Positions 46,136 to 54,671 are shown, counted from the first letter of the stretch. The stretch: DNA of 64,000 nt from Microbacterium imperiale (GCF_017876655.1 NZ_JAGIOK010000001.1:1550001-1614000); one strand, 5' to 3'. Made by a program: numbers and translations. Notes: generated by a model from the sequence alone, not told the origin.

Positions 46136-48957
46136 CGGCTGCTTCCCGTCGTCGTGTCGACCGGGATCAGGGCCCCGCACGCCGACAGGTGCGCGTACTC
46201 GCCGATCTCGAGCCGGTCGATCCTCCCGATGACACCGTCCTCGCCGAGGCGGGTGTCGCTGTCGGTGATGACGAGATCACGCAGCTGCGTCGCCCAGTCA
46301 TCGGCCGACACGTTCGTGACGGTGTAGACGAAGCAGACCGCCTGCCCGTCGGTCAGCCGGGTGCCGGTGAGCGCCTCGGTGCCCGTCGCCATGATCTGCT
46401 GCGGCGACGACGAATCGGTCACCCCCACGAACGCACGCTTCTCGATCCGCAGCGACGGGTCCGTCGAGAACAACCGCACCAGGACCGGCGGCACGACCAG
46501 CTCGTCGTAATTCGAGTCGTCGGACTCCACGGTGCTGCCGATCACCACGGGGGTGTTCGCGGCGACGTCGCCTTCCTCCGCGGTTACGCGGATCGCGCCG
46601 GATGCCGTTGCCCCGGGGCCGATCACGGGGACCGGGTCGCTGAGATTGACGCCGTGGAGGACGCCGGCCTCGTCGACGTCGGACGAGAAGCGCACCTCTG
46701 CCGTTGGTTCGGGCGCCCCGGTCCGCAGCCCGAACCTGAACTGCTGACCCTGTGCGTCACCGGTAACCACGGTGAAGTCGGCGGGTGTCGCGATGATCGG
46801 GTTGGTGTACTCGACCTGAGCGTTTTCGTTCACCGCAGGATCGCGGTTCGTCATCCCGCCGACGCCGGACACGCGATCGGCGGGGATCGCGACATCGACG
46901 CGGGCGGAGTCGTCGACCCGCACCACGGCGGTGAACTCGCGCGAGGAGGTGCCGGGCACCGGCTCGACCGAGATCGTGCGCGGGTTCAGCCGGGCCTCGT
47001 CGATCGTCTCGTCGACCGCCTCCGTCGACAGCTCGAGCGCCTCCGCCGAAACCGACTCCGGATCCAGCGGCAGCGTCGAGGTGATTGTGAAGTGCAGGTC
47101 CCTCGCGAGGGTCGGGCTGTTCTGGCCCTCGGCGCGCTCAACGGTCAGCTGCGGACGGCAGTTTCCGGTCAGGGGAACGAGGCGCGAATATTGCGACGAC
47201 TGCGACGTGGAGGTCTGCGTCTGTACACGCAGGAAGCCTGCTGCCACACCAGAGTCGGGGTCGACAACGGTGACATCTCGGGTCGTCCCCGGGGTCATCG
47301 TCGGCAGCCGGACCGCGCCAACCGGAAGGTCGACCTGGACCTTTGCGCTACTGCCGGCAACCGCGGACACGCGCCCGAGGTACACCTCCGCTGTACGGTC
47401 TGTCGTCCAATAGACGTCGAGGTCAACGGCACCGGCGGGAGCCTGCCCACCGGTCGGCGCGGTGACATCGAACACGGCCGGGCACACCATCGCGCCCTCG
47501 GCGAACGACGACTCCGCGGTCAGCGTGCCTTCCGGTGCGTCGCCGCCCAGCACGGTGGCATCCGACGACGGGAACCACGTCGCGATGCGCCCGTTCGCAT
47601 TGGCGTTGTGCGAGATCAGGGCAGGGGCCGCGGCGGACGTCTCCTCCAAAATCCCGGGACGAGGCTTGCTTCCGCTGCGGTCACCGAACGTGTTGCGCTC
47701 GACGGGGACGTTGCCCGTGTTCTGCAACCAAATCGAGGCGAGGTCATAACCGTCGAAGTGATTGTCGGCGATCGTGAGGTCGCCCGCGTTGCCGGAGGTC
47801 GTGAGCCCGTTCCAGGTCACTGCGTATCCCTGGCCGGCTGTGGACCGCACGAACTGATTGCCGACAATACGGTTCTCTCCAGCGAGAGGGCCGTGCGGCA
47901 GTGCGATCAGCGCGAACGTCATGTCGCGCCCGTCACCGCGGGCGTTGATGAACTGGTTGTCGGAGATGTCGATGTTCGACGCCCGCACGCTTGAACCGAG
48001 CGCACCGTAAGTGAACGGGAACAGGAAGCGAGTCTGAAGGTTGGTGACCGAGCTGTTCACAAACGTGAAGCCATCGAGGACGACGTTCTGGTTGCGAGGC
48101 TCGAACGCAACGATGTCGGAGACGCAGCCTTGACCGGTGGCCACGCCGCAGGCACCCTCGGGTGCGTGCACGATCTCGACGTTCTCGACGCGGAAGTTCT
48201 CCATCGGGGTGTTGTTGCGCGCGTTGAAGTGGAAGACCGCCGTCGTCGGACGGATGTGGGGGAAGCCTTCGATCCGGTAGTTGCGGATCGTCACGTTCTT
48301 CGCCCCCTCGCTCATCAGCGTGAAGCGCTCGGGGAAGTAGTTACGCTCGGTCGACGTCGAGCCGCCGTCCAGGACGAAACCGTCAGCCTGCGGACCGAAG
48401 GACAGCGAGGTGCGTCCAGACAGGATCTGCCGCATGTTCCGGAACTCGATGTCGGGTCCGTTGATCCAGAAGAGGGCTGAGACCGTGTCGATCGTCGTAT
48501 GAATGGTCACTCGATTGTCGAGATCGAGGATCACCGGAGCCGTGACGAGGAAGTGCGCTCCTGTGTCCCAACTGTTGACGAGCCCGTTGTGCATGCGCGC
48601 CGCCGTAGCGTCAGTGGGGTCGATGTTGCCGCTCAGCCCTTCGGCGGCGGTGATGAGCACTGAGCCCTTCGGTAGGTTCAAGGCGTTCGCCTCTTCAAGG
48701 GCAGCTCGAAGCGTGCACTCGCCCGCCACGCTTTCGCAGACACCGTTCCCGACATCAACTCCGCGCGCATTCGCGGTCGCGTCGAGCGAGTCGATCACGA
48801 ACGTATGCGTCACCGCCTGCGCGCTCGCAGCGGCGACGAGCGACCCGCCGACGATCGCCGCCGCGGTGGTGATCGCAGCCGCGATGCGCTTCCACCTGCG
48901 CGTGGCGGTGCTGCCCGCGCGTGCGGCGCGCTTCGCAGACGTGTCGCGTCGTTCCAT
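46132..48957 (-). CDS. Secreted parallel beta-helix protein with CSLREA-type motif
   Basis: A 941-residue exported protein and the first gene of the operon. A Sec signal peptide spans about residues 1-48 (AAAITTAAAIVGGSLVAAASAQA). Residues 74-92 carry the CSLREA-like motif NGVCESVAGECTLRAALEEANA. Then a right-handed beta-helix with many short turns (NVTIRNYRIEGFPHI, NVEIVHAPEG, NIDISDNQFINARGDG, NRIVGNQFVRSTAG, DLTIADNHFDGYDL) runs to about residue 420. The rest is made of Ig-like beta domains ending near LEIGEYAHLSACGAL. A cell-surface adhesin or scaffold is likely. No anchoring signal is seen, so it may be held by the fibre proteins. Confidence 0.88.
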   Translation of the reverse strand: MERRDTSAKRAARAGSTATRRWKRIAAAITTAAAIVGGSLVAAASAQAVTHTFVIDSLDATANARGVDVGNGVCESVAGECTLRAALEEANALNLPKGSVLITAAEGLSGNIDPTDATAARMHNGLVNSWDTGAHFLVTAPVILDLDNRVTIHTTIDTVSALFWINGPDIEFRNMRQILSGRTSLSFGPQADGFVLDGGSTSTERNYFPERFTLMSEGAKNVTIRNYRIEGFPHIRPTTAVFHFNARNNTPMENFRVENVEIVHAPEGACGVATGQGCVSDIVAFEPRNQNVVLDGFTFVNSSVTNLQTRFLFPFTYGALGSSVRASNIDISDNQFINARGDGRDMTFALIALPHGPLAGENRIVGNQFVRSTAGQGYAVTWNGLTTSGNAGDLTIADNHFDGYDLASIWLQNTGNVPVERNTFGDRSGSKPRPGILEETSAAAPALISHNANANGRIATWFPSSDATVLGGDAPEGTLTAESSFAEGAMVCPAVFDVTAPTGGQAPAGAVDLDVYWTTDRTAEVYLGRVSAVAGSSAKVQVDLPVGAVRLPTMTPGTTRDVTVVDPDSGVAAGFLRVQTQTSTSQSSQYSRLVPLTGNCRPQLTVERAEGQNSPTLARDLHFTITSTLPLDPESVSAEALELSTEAVDETIDEARLNPRTISVEPVPGTSSREFTAVVRVDDSARVDVAIPADRVSGVGGMTNRDPAVNENAQVEYTNPIIATPADFTVVTGDAQGQQFRFGLRTGAPEPTAEVRFSSDVDEAGVLHGVNLSDPVPVIGPGATASGAIRVTAEEGDVAANTPVVIGSTVESDDSNYDELVVPPVLVRLFSTDPSLRIEKRAFVGVTDSSSPQQIMATGTEALTGTRLTDGQAVCFVYTVTNVSADDWATQLRDLVITDSDTRLGEDGVIGRIDRLEIGEYAHLSACGALIPVDTTTGSSR

Positions 48958-48982
48958 GCCGATCCTCCGTGTTGACGTGCCC

Positions 48983-48994
48983 GATACCGGTATC
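48983..48994. promoter_or_regulatory. Perfect palindrome upstream of the fibre operon
   Basis: GATACCGGTATC, a 12-base perfect palindrome, lies 26 to 37 bases before the ATG of the beta-helix gene and just before GGAGGATC, its ribosome site. It may be an operator for the LuxR-type regulator or a transcript hairpin. Only its symmetry and position support it. Confidence 0.4.
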
Positions 48995-49159
48995 AGTCTT
49001 CGAGCGCGCCATCAGATCCCGGATGGGAGACGACGGATGGGCGTGGTCAGGCCACGGACTTGAGTGCGAGTGCGCAGCACCTGGGTGCCGTCACGGTCCC
49101 CACAGCACAGAGACTGAGGGGTAGGGGCAGACGCGGATCAGTCCCGTCACAACGGCCGC

Positions 49160-49675
49160 TCAGGCGCCTCGCGATCCGGCTCGGGTCGTCACCGGGTCGA
49201 GCGCCGGGTTGCCGCGGCGAGCGAGCACGATCGTCCAGACGATCCCGACCGCCGACAGCACGCCGCCCGCGACGTTCCAGGCGATGTCGTACGGCAGGAG
49301 CTCGACGCCGTATCGGATCTGGTGCAGACGGAGGACCTTGTGGTCGATGATGCCGTCCCAGAGCTGGAAGAGCCCGAGGCCGAGGACGAAGCCCGCCCAC
49401 CCCGCGGCGGGCCAGAAGGTGCGGCGACGGCGGGCGTCGAGCATGAGGAAGAACCCGAAGACGAACACGAACAGCTCCGCGGCGTGCAGCAGCCCGTCGG
49501 AGACGAGTGCGATGTCGGGCGTGGAGTTGTCGTAGAAGTGATGCCAGCCGAGAATCTGGTGGAACACGATCTCGTCGACCGCGGCCATGGCCGCGACGCC
49601 GAGCAGGAACGCCGCCCAGTACGAGCGATTGCGCAGCGGGGACGCCGCCCGCCGGTCAGGAACGCTGTTCGTCAC
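49160..49675 (-). CDS. DUF2243 membrane protein
   Basis: A 171-residue protein with four hydrophobic helices: SYWAAFLLGVAAMAAVDEIVFHQILGWHHFYD, AAELFVFVFGFFLML, AGWAGFVLGLGLFQLWDGIIDH and VAGGVLSAVGIVWTIVLA. The conserved DUF2243 features are the HQILGWHHFYD and LWDGIIDHKVLRLHQIRY segments with several His residues in the membrane, suggesting metal or heme binding. Known neighbours of the family include cytochrome oxidase assembly genes, and here CtaG lies 22 bases upstream on the same strand, so a role in oxidase or copper handling is plausible. GTG start. Confidence 0.9.
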   Translation of the reverse strand: MTNSVPDRRAASPLRNRSYWAAFLLGVAAMAAVDEIVFHQILGWHHFYDNSTPDIALVSDGLLHAAELFVFVFGFFLMLDARRRRTFWPAAGWAGFVLGLGLFQLWDGIIDHKVLRLHQIRYGVELLPYDIAWNVAGGVLSAVGIVWTIVLARRGNPALDPVTTRAGSRGA

Positions 49676-49697
49676 GATGGTTCTCCTTCACTCGCCG

Positions 49698-50519
49698 TCA
49701 GAGGGATGCCGCCGCCGGCGCCGTCTGCCGGCGCCTGCCGGTCGCGCGGTACCACTCGGCGCACAACAGGACGATCAGCACGAAGTCCACGGCGTCGCCG
49801 CCGTAGAACATCAGCTGCGCTCCCGCGTGCGCGTCCGCCGCGTTCACGCCGGAGGGCGGATACGCATAGAGAAGCTTCGCCAGCACCCCGTGCGCCGCGA
49901 GTGAGAGCACCAGCACGCTTGCTCGCGCCGCGAATCCGCTCTTGTGCGGAGAGGGATCGACCGCCGCCAGCGACACGGTGTAGAGGTATCCCGCGAGCAG
50001 GAAGTGGAGCATCACGAGCCAGTGCACGAGCATGATGTCCCGCATCACGTCGTAGAGGGGTGTGAGATAGAGCACCCACATCCCGCCGACGTTGAGCGCC
50101 GCCGCCACGATCGGAGTGGTGAGCACGCGGGCCACCGGGCTGCGCAGCATCCAGCTCACCCGCCGCGCCGGTCCGACATCCAGCGCGCGAAGGGCGAGGG
50201 TCACCGGCGCCCCCAGCACGAGCAGCAGGGGCGCGACCATCCCGACGAGCAGGTGCGTGCCCATGTGCGCGGTGAAGCTCATGTGCGCCGTCGTTGCGAG
50301 TGGGCCCACGAAGCCCGCCGCGGCAGCCGCCACTCCGGCGACCCAGAACGCGGCGCGGTGCCACGGCCACGTCCTCCCGCGTCTGCGGCTGCTGGCCATC
50401 GCGGCGACGTACATGACCGCGGCGGCGAGGAAGGGAACCGCCAGGATGAGAGCGGATACGCTCCCGCTCGCCGAGCTGGTGCCGTGAAGATGCGCCTGCA
50501 CCCACGGGTCCGCCGCCAT
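49698..50519 (-). CDS. Cytochrome c oxidase assembly protein CtaG (caa3 type)
   Basis: A 273-residue integral membrane protein of the caa3_CtaG family, used for copper delivery to heme-copper oxidases. About seven hydrophobic helices are visible (LILAVPFLAAAVMYVAAMASS onward). The typical His motifs are THMSFTAHMGTHLLVGMVAPLLLVLGAPVTL, DIMLVHWLVMLHFLLAGYLYTVS and the tail AGAQLMFYGGDAVDFVLIVLLCAEWY. The ATG at MAADPWVQAHLHGTSSASGS was chosen; a GTG three codons upstream is possible. It lies between DUF2243 and the 163-residue protein on the same strand, forming a three-gene unit. Confidence 0.92.
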   Translation of the reverse strand: MAADPWVQAHLHGTSSASGSVSALILAVPFLAAAVMYVAAMASSRRRGRTWPWHRAAFWVAGVAAAAAGFVGPLATTAHMSFTAHMGTHLLVGMVAPLLLVLGAPVTLALRALDVGPARRVSWMLRSPVARVLTTPIVAAALNVGGMWVLYLTPLYDVMRDIMLVHWLVMLHFLLAGYLYTVSLAAVDPSPHKSGFAARASVLVLSLAAHGVLAKLLYAYPPSGVNAADAHAGAQLMFYGGDAVDFVLIVLLCAEWYRATGRRRQTAPAAASL

Positions 50520-50530
50520 GCCGGTCACGC

Positions 50531-51022
50531 TCAGTGACTGGTTCTGCCGCGCGCCGACGCCGACCGGGGGCGGATGGCCCTGTCCGTGATGATCCCGGTG
50601 ACCAGAGAGAAGACGAACTTGTGGATGACGTCGACAGCCAGCTCGCGCGCCGGCCAGGTGTGCGGCGGGGCACCCGCGCCCGTCGTGTTCTCGACCGTCT
50701 GGTCGAAGGCCAGGCGCACGGCGCAGTGCCACACGTTCGCGTACGCGCCACGGATGCCGACCGCCGACCACACCCCGCGAAGCGCTCCGAGCGCGGCGGC
50801 GGTCAGGTAATGCATGACGTGGTTCCACGAGGTGGGCTTCGATGCCTCACTCGGGCGGCGCCCGAGCGCCGTCAGCAAGGCCCTCGCCGGGACGAACGAG
50901 TCCGGACGGCGCGTGATCGCCTGCTCGACTTTCTCGGTCAGAACCATCGCCGATCCCGCGGCCAGCCCGGCGACGGCGCCGATGCCGGCAGCACGGGTGA
51001 GGGTTGTCGTTCGTGGAGTCAT
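50531..51022 (-). CDS. Membrane-associated hypothetical protein, 163 residues
   Basis: Begins MTPRTTTLTRAAGIGAVAGLAAGSAMVLTEKVEQAITRRPDSFVPARALLTALGRRP, with one N-terminal helix, then HVMHYLTAAALGALRGVWSAVGIRGAYANV and a C-terminal helix DVIHKFVFSLVTGIITDRAI. The arrangement is like the DUF1440/YagU group of small membrane proteins. The start lies 138 bases from the divergent TetR gene, with an inverted repeat in between that could control both. Its stop is 12 bases before CtaG. Confidence 0.75.
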   Translation of the reverse strand: MTPRTTTLTRAAGIGAVAGLAAGSAMVLTEKVEQAITRRPDSFVPARALLTALGRRPSEASKPTSWNHVMHYLTAAALGALRGVWSAVGIRGAYANVWHCAVRLAFDQTVENTTGAGAPPHTWPARELAVDVIHKFVFSLVTGIITDRAIRPRSASARGRTSH

Positions 51023-51134
51023 CGCCCCATCGTGTGGCGCGGAGCATCAGCGGCGAACGGGGTTGACTGCCCCCGGCCGAGCCGCACCCCCGCGAAGCCG
51101 ACCCGCGCGATCCTGGCCTGCATCGTTGCCCGAA

Positions 51135-51156
51135 TTAGTGAATCATGATTTACTAA
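51135..51156. promoter_or_regulatory. Inverted-repeat operator for the TetR regulator
   Basis: Eleven-base half-sites TTAGTGAATCA and TGATTTACTAA match at 10 of 11 positions when one is reversed and complemented, with no spacer. It is strikingly AT-rich for this genome and ends 4 bases before the TetR start codon, in the divergent gap. Autoregulation is the expected reading. Confidence 0.75.
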
Positions 51157-51160
51157 CGTC

Positions 51161-51712
51161 ATGGTCCGTCCCCGCCGTCTGGAAGATGACGAGTTGCTCG
51201 CACGCATCGTCACCGCCTTGGAACAGCGCACCGAGAGAACGCCGTGGTCGCTCGCAGACGTCGCCCCCGCGGCGGGGATCGGCCCGGCGGCCCTGATCAA
51301 GCGCTTCGGATCGAAGGCGGGTCTCCTGCAGGCGCTGACGCGACGCTGGGTCGACCTCATCCCCGACAGCGACCCGATTGACGGCGCCGACGCCCGGTCG
51401 CAGTTGCGGGCGTACGTGGCTCGGGAGTTCGGCGCGGAGTCGGCGCCCGGCGCGATCCACGCGCTGTCCGAGGTGGTGGGCGAACTGAGCGACCCCGCTC
51501 TCGCGGAGCTCCTGGCCGAGGGGTGGGCCCGGCAGGCGCGCTGGTTGGGCCGGCTGCTCGCCGGGATGGGCCTGCCGAACCTGCACGATCCCGTGGTCGG
51601 CGGCGAGATGCTGCTCGACGCGCTCCACGGCTCCCTGTTCCGGTCTGCCGTCGGTCTCGAGCAGACCTCACCCCTGATCACCCTCGATCGATTCCTGGAG
51701 ATGTGGAAATGA
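51161..51712 (+). CDS. TetR/AcrR family transcriptional regulator
   Basis: A 183-residue repressor. The HTH is near residues 25-58: TPWSLADVAPAAGIGPAALIKRFGSKAGLLQALTRRW, a TetR HTH with the typical GSKAGLLQA end. The ligand-binding part is alpha-helical (ESAPGAIHALSEVVGELSDPALAELLAEGWARQARWLGRLLAGMG). An inverted repeat directly precedes the gene. The stop overlaps the start of the DHFR-like gene by 4 bases, so the regulator heads a three-gene operon (regulator, reductase, serine hydrolase). Confidence 0.93.
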   Translation: MVRPRRLEDDELLARIVTALEQRTERTPWSLADVAPAAGIGPAALIKRFGSKAGLLQALTRRWVDLIPDSDPIDGADARSQLRAYVAREFGAESAPGAIHALSEVVGELSDPALAELLAEGWARQARWLGRLLAGMGLPNLHDPVVGGEMLLDALHGSLFRSAVGLEQTSPLITLDRFLEMWK

Positions 51713-52269
51713 GTCCTCGAACCTGGCGCGGGCGCGTGTTCATCGGCACGAGCGTGGACGGCAAGATCGCCCGCGAAGACGGGACTCTGGAGTGGCTCAC
51801 CGACCCGCCCGCACAGCGTCACGACACCCCGTCCGAGAACGACCGACCCGCCCTCATCTGGGAGACGTTCTATCCCGACATCGACGCGATCGTCATGGGC
51901 CGCTCCACGTATGACTCCGTGCTGGGCTTCGGCGAGTGGCCCTTCGAGGGTAAGCATGTGCTCGTCCTCACGCGGCGACATGACCTGGACGACCCGCGCA
52001 TCCGCCCCGTCGCCTCGATCGATGCGGCGGTGGAGCTGCTGAACGAGCTCGGGGTGTCGGACGTCTACGTCGACGGTGGTCGCACCATCCAGTCGTTCCT
52101 GCACGCCGGCCTCGTCGACGAGATCACCATCTCGATCGCCCCGGTGCTGATCGGATCGGGTCGGTCGCTCTTCGGATCCCTCGACTCCGATGTCCTGCTG
52201 ACGCTCCGCGGCACTCACGCCACCGAAGACGGTCTCGTTCGCATCACCTACGAGGTGTCGAAGCCGTGA
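51709..52269 (+). CDS. Dihydrofolate reductase / RibD C-terminal domain family protein
   Basis: A 186-residue NADPH-dependent reductase fold. The N terminus WRGRVFIGTSVDGKIAREDGTLEWLTD is the family signature; the conserved MGRSTYDSVLGFGEWPFEGKHVLVLTRR and DVYVDGGRTIQSFLHAGLVDEITISIAPVLIGSGRSLFG are present, ending in TYEVSKP. Such stand-alone proteins are not true folate enzymes. The substrate may relate to the xenobiotic sensed by the co-encoded TetR protein. The start overlaps the TetR stop (ATGA) and the stop overlaps the next start. Confidence 0.93.
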   Translation: MSPRTWRGRVFIGTSVDGKIAREDGTLEWLTDPPAQRHDTPSENDRPALIWETFYPDIDAIVMGRSTYDSVLGFGEWPFEGKHVLVLTRRHDLDDPRIRPVASIDAAVELLNELGVSDVYVDGGRTIQSFLHAGLVDEITISIAPVLIGSGRSLFGSLDSDVLLTLRGTHATEDGLVRITYEVSKP

Positions 52270-53387
52270 CCTCCGACCCGACGATCGCTTTCCACCGGGA
52301 CGTGCGCGACGCTCGATTGAGCGAGGCGGCGACCGTGTTCGAGGAACTGCTCACGAGTGGGCGCGAGGTCGGCGGGGCTTTCGCGGTCCTTCAGCACGGC
52401 CGCGTGCTGGCTCACTGCTGGGGCGGCACGTCCCGAGACGACGACGCTTCACCCTGGCGGGAAGACACGCTCGTCCAGGTGTACTCGGCCGGCAAGCCGC
52501 TCGTCGCTCTCGCCGCGATGCTGGCCGTCCGCGATGGCTTCGTGAGCCTCGACGACCCCGTCACCCGCACGTGGCCGCACTACGTCGACCACGACGACGA
52601 CCCGACCACGCTGCGGAGCATCCTCTCCCACACCTCCGGCAAGCACCGCTTCCCCGACGACACGGCGACGCTCGATCCGAGTGACACGGCAGCACTCACC
52701 GACGCTCTGGCGACCAGCCCGCCGCTCGCACCGCCGGGGTCGCTGCTGTTCGAGCATGCGGCGACGTACGGCCATCTCGTCGACGGGTTGCTCGCGGCCG
52801 CGGCAGCTCCCTCTGTGGCCGAGCGGTCCGCACAACTCTCGGAGCTGCTGTCGGCCGAGTTCCATTTCGGGATGCCGGATGACCAGCATCACCGCATCGC
52901 GGACTTGAGAATCATCGACGAGGGTTGGTTGCGCGACTACAACGCCCGACCCACGGCGAAAGCGTCGTTGTCCCTCCCGCCGGGGCTGCTGGACCCCGCG
53001 TACACCCGCTCCGCCCGCTGGCGACGGACCTCGTTCGGGGCTGTCGGGCTGATGACCGATGCGTTGTCGCTCGCGACCTTCTACGACGACATCCACCGGC
53101 CGGACGGCGCGGTCGCGGGTTCTCTCGGGCCGTCACTGCACCGGCAGATGCTCAGCCCCGCGGCCTCGGGATTCGACGAGTTCCTGCAGCAGGACGTCGA
53201 ATGGGGGCTCGGCCTGCGGCTCGACGACGGCGAGATCGGCATGGGCGGCATCGGCGGGAGCGCCGCATGGCATTCGATCGGAGCCGACTACTCGATGGCC
53301 TACGTCACACGCGGGCTGGCGGACCACTCCCGGGTCGACGCCGTCGCGGAAGCCGTCGAGCGAGCTCTCGACCCGCTCGGATCCTGA
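52266..53387 (+). CDS. Serine hydrolase, class C beta-lactamase-like (EstB type)
   Basis: A 373-residue esterase/beta-lactamase-fold protein. The catalytic Ser-x-x-Lys motif is in TLVQVYSAGKPLVALAAML, and the Tyr of the second motif in FEHAATYGHLVDGLL. The third motif region is GMGGIGGSAAWHSIGADYSMAYVTRG. There is no signal peptide, so it should be cytoplasmic, unlike true beta-lactamases; EstB-type esterases have this layout. GTG start overlapping the upstream stop (GTGA). It is the last gene of the TetR operon. Confidence 0.93.
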   Translation: MTSDPTIAFHRDVRDARLSEAATVFEELLTSGREVGGAFAVLQHGRVLAHCWGGTSRDDDASPWREDTLVQVYSAGKPLVALAAMLAVRDGFVSLDDPVTRTWPHYVDHDDDPTTLRSILSHTSGKHRFPDDTATLDPSDTAALTDALATSPPLAPPGSLLFEHAATYGHLVDGLLAAAAAPSVAERSAQLSELLSAEFHFGMPDDQHHRIADLRIIDEGWLRDYNARPTAKASLSLPPGLLDPAYTRSARWRRTSFGAVGLMTDALSLATFYDDIHRPDGAVAGSLGPSLHRQMLSPAASGFDEFLQQDVEWGLGLRLDDGEIGMGGIGGSAAWHSIGADYSMAYVTRGLADHSRVDAVAEAVERALDPLGS

Positions 53388-53389
53388 GG

Positions 53390-54160
53390 TCAGAACGGGG
53401 CGTCAGAGCCCTGTCCGAGGCGCGGTCGATCACGAGCCGGCCCAAGTGCGCTGCGCTGGATGCCGCCGGCGACGAGCAAACCGGCCGCCGCGAGAGTCGA
53501 CACTCCCATCCCGAAGTCGAGCGCCGTGCCGAAGATCATGAGGAACGCGCCGATGGAGACGCCAACGAGCGCCCACCGCCGCCCCACAGCCACACCGGCT
53601 ACGCCGATCAGCAGTCCGAGGCCGCACAGGCCCAGGCTCGGACCCAGCGTCTCCACCCAGAGCCCGAGTCCGGTCTCGCCGGGAGGGCGAGGACCGGTAT
53701 AGGCCGTGGCAGAGAAGGACGACCACCAGCCGATCCACGCGAGCAGCACCGAGGCGAACACCACCAGCGTCACCGCGCGAAGAAGAGACGGTCGGCCGGT
53801 CGAGACGAAGAGGCCGACGAGCAGCAGCAATGCCGACATGCCGCCGAGCCCCACCGCCACGACGATGTAGCCGATGCCGTCGGAGCACAGCCACGTGCCG
53901 CCCTCGCCCCACTCGCCTCTGGCACCCCAGGAGCAGTTGTAGTGGAGGGTGTCGCGGAAGAGCGACAAGGTGCCGCCGGAGCTGACGATCGCCGCCAAGC
54001 CACCCAGAACGACAGCGAGCTCTGCGTAGTCGCGGCGCTCACGCCGCGCCTCCCCCATCTCGAGAGGTTCGGCATCCATGGAGGGCTGCACCATTGCGCC
54101 GACGTTACCGGCTACGTCGCTGCCCGACCGCGCGGGCAGCGCGTCGATGAGGGCCGTCAT
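53390..54160 (-). CDS. Multi-pass membrane protein, 256 residues
   Basis: Unrecognised. Six hydrophobic helices (YAELAVVLGGLAAIVSSGGTLSLF, IGYIVVAVGLGGMSALLLLVGLFVS, AVTLVVFASVLLAWIGWWSSF, LGLCGLGLLIGVAGVAVG, WALVGVSIGAFLMIFGTAL and VSTLAAAGLLVAGGI). A pair of Cys in the first extracellular loop (YNCSWGARGEWGEGGTWLCSD) is a probable disulfide. It sits 5 bases after the frameshifted lipoprotein gene, and so probably belongs to the lipoprotein cluster. The ATG start has no strong ribosome site. Confidence 0.75.
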   Translation of the reverse strand: MTALIDALPARSGSDVAGNVGAMVQPSMDAEPLEMGEARRERRDYAELAVVLGGLAAIVSSGGTLSLFRDTLHYNCSWGARGEWGEGGTWLCSDGIGYIVVAVGLGGMSALLLLVGLFVSTGRPSLLRAVTLVVFASVLLAWIGWWSSFSATAYTGPRPPGETGLGLWVETLGPSLGLCGLGLLIGVAGVAVGRRWALVGVSIGAFLMIFGTALDFGMGVSTLAAAGLLVAGGIQRSALGPARDRPRLGQGSDAPF

Positions 54161-54165
54161 TCGGG

Positions 54166-54637
54166 TTACTCGGTCGGAGGCTGTCCTACCCCGCAGGGAG
54201 TCAGACTGAGTAGGTCGACGACAATGCCTCCGTCGATCTCGAGAACCTTCACATCAAGCACCGTGCCGCCCGAGTGGTCTAGAGCGACAGCCGGCGACGT
54301 GATGTCCACCGTCTCTGCGACCGCGAAGTCCTCGCCCAGGCGGCCGGGGAGCGCATCGACGAACGCTTCCCCGTCGAAGCCCGGCCCGGGCGTGACACCC
54401 CAACGGATAGTGGCGTAGTACGTATCGTCGCCGCATGTCAGGTAGGACGGGTCAGGGGTGTCCACCGTCACAAACCCCGCCCGAGATTTCGTCCGCGAAC
54501 CGTTGGAGCACAGCCTCGGTCTCAGCCCGCGCTTGCTCGAGCGTCGGCCGCTCCGCCATCGCACACCCGGCCATGGTGGTACCGGCAAAGGCGAGAACAG
54601 CAACGGCCGCCACTCCCCGCGTCGGGCTCACCGACAC
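54166..54637 (-). pseudogene. Frameshifted lipoprotein of the effector-linked family
   Basis: The ATG at 54637 gives MSVSPTRGVAAVAVLAFAGT, then TMAGCAMAERPTLEQARAETEAVLQRFADEISGG, with a lipobox Cys at residue 25. The frame is then lost, and the next frame continues with VTVDTPDPSYLTCGDDTYYATIRWGVTPGPGFDGEAFVDALPGRLGEDFAVAETVDITSPAVALDHSGGTVLDVKVLEIDGGIVVDLLSLTPCGVGQPPTE, which is nearly the same as the copy at 56084. Compared with that copy there is one extra base near 54472 (the AAA in CAAACCCCG). Restoring it gives about 156 residues. It could also be a sequencing error. The gene is separated from the effector cluster by about 925 bases. Confidence 0.8.
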
Positions 54638-54671
54638 TCCGATCGGGATCTCGACGCTGCAGCCCGAGAAT

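Noticed and set aside
46136-46180. GTG at 46180 as start of the 45398 gene
   Set aside because: It would overlap the beta-helix gene by 49 bases; the GTG at 46135 with GTGA overlap and GGGAAG upstream matches the style of the operon.
46054-47994. 646-codon open frame on the + strand
   Set aside because: It is antisense to the beta-helix gene; no ribosome site or domain.
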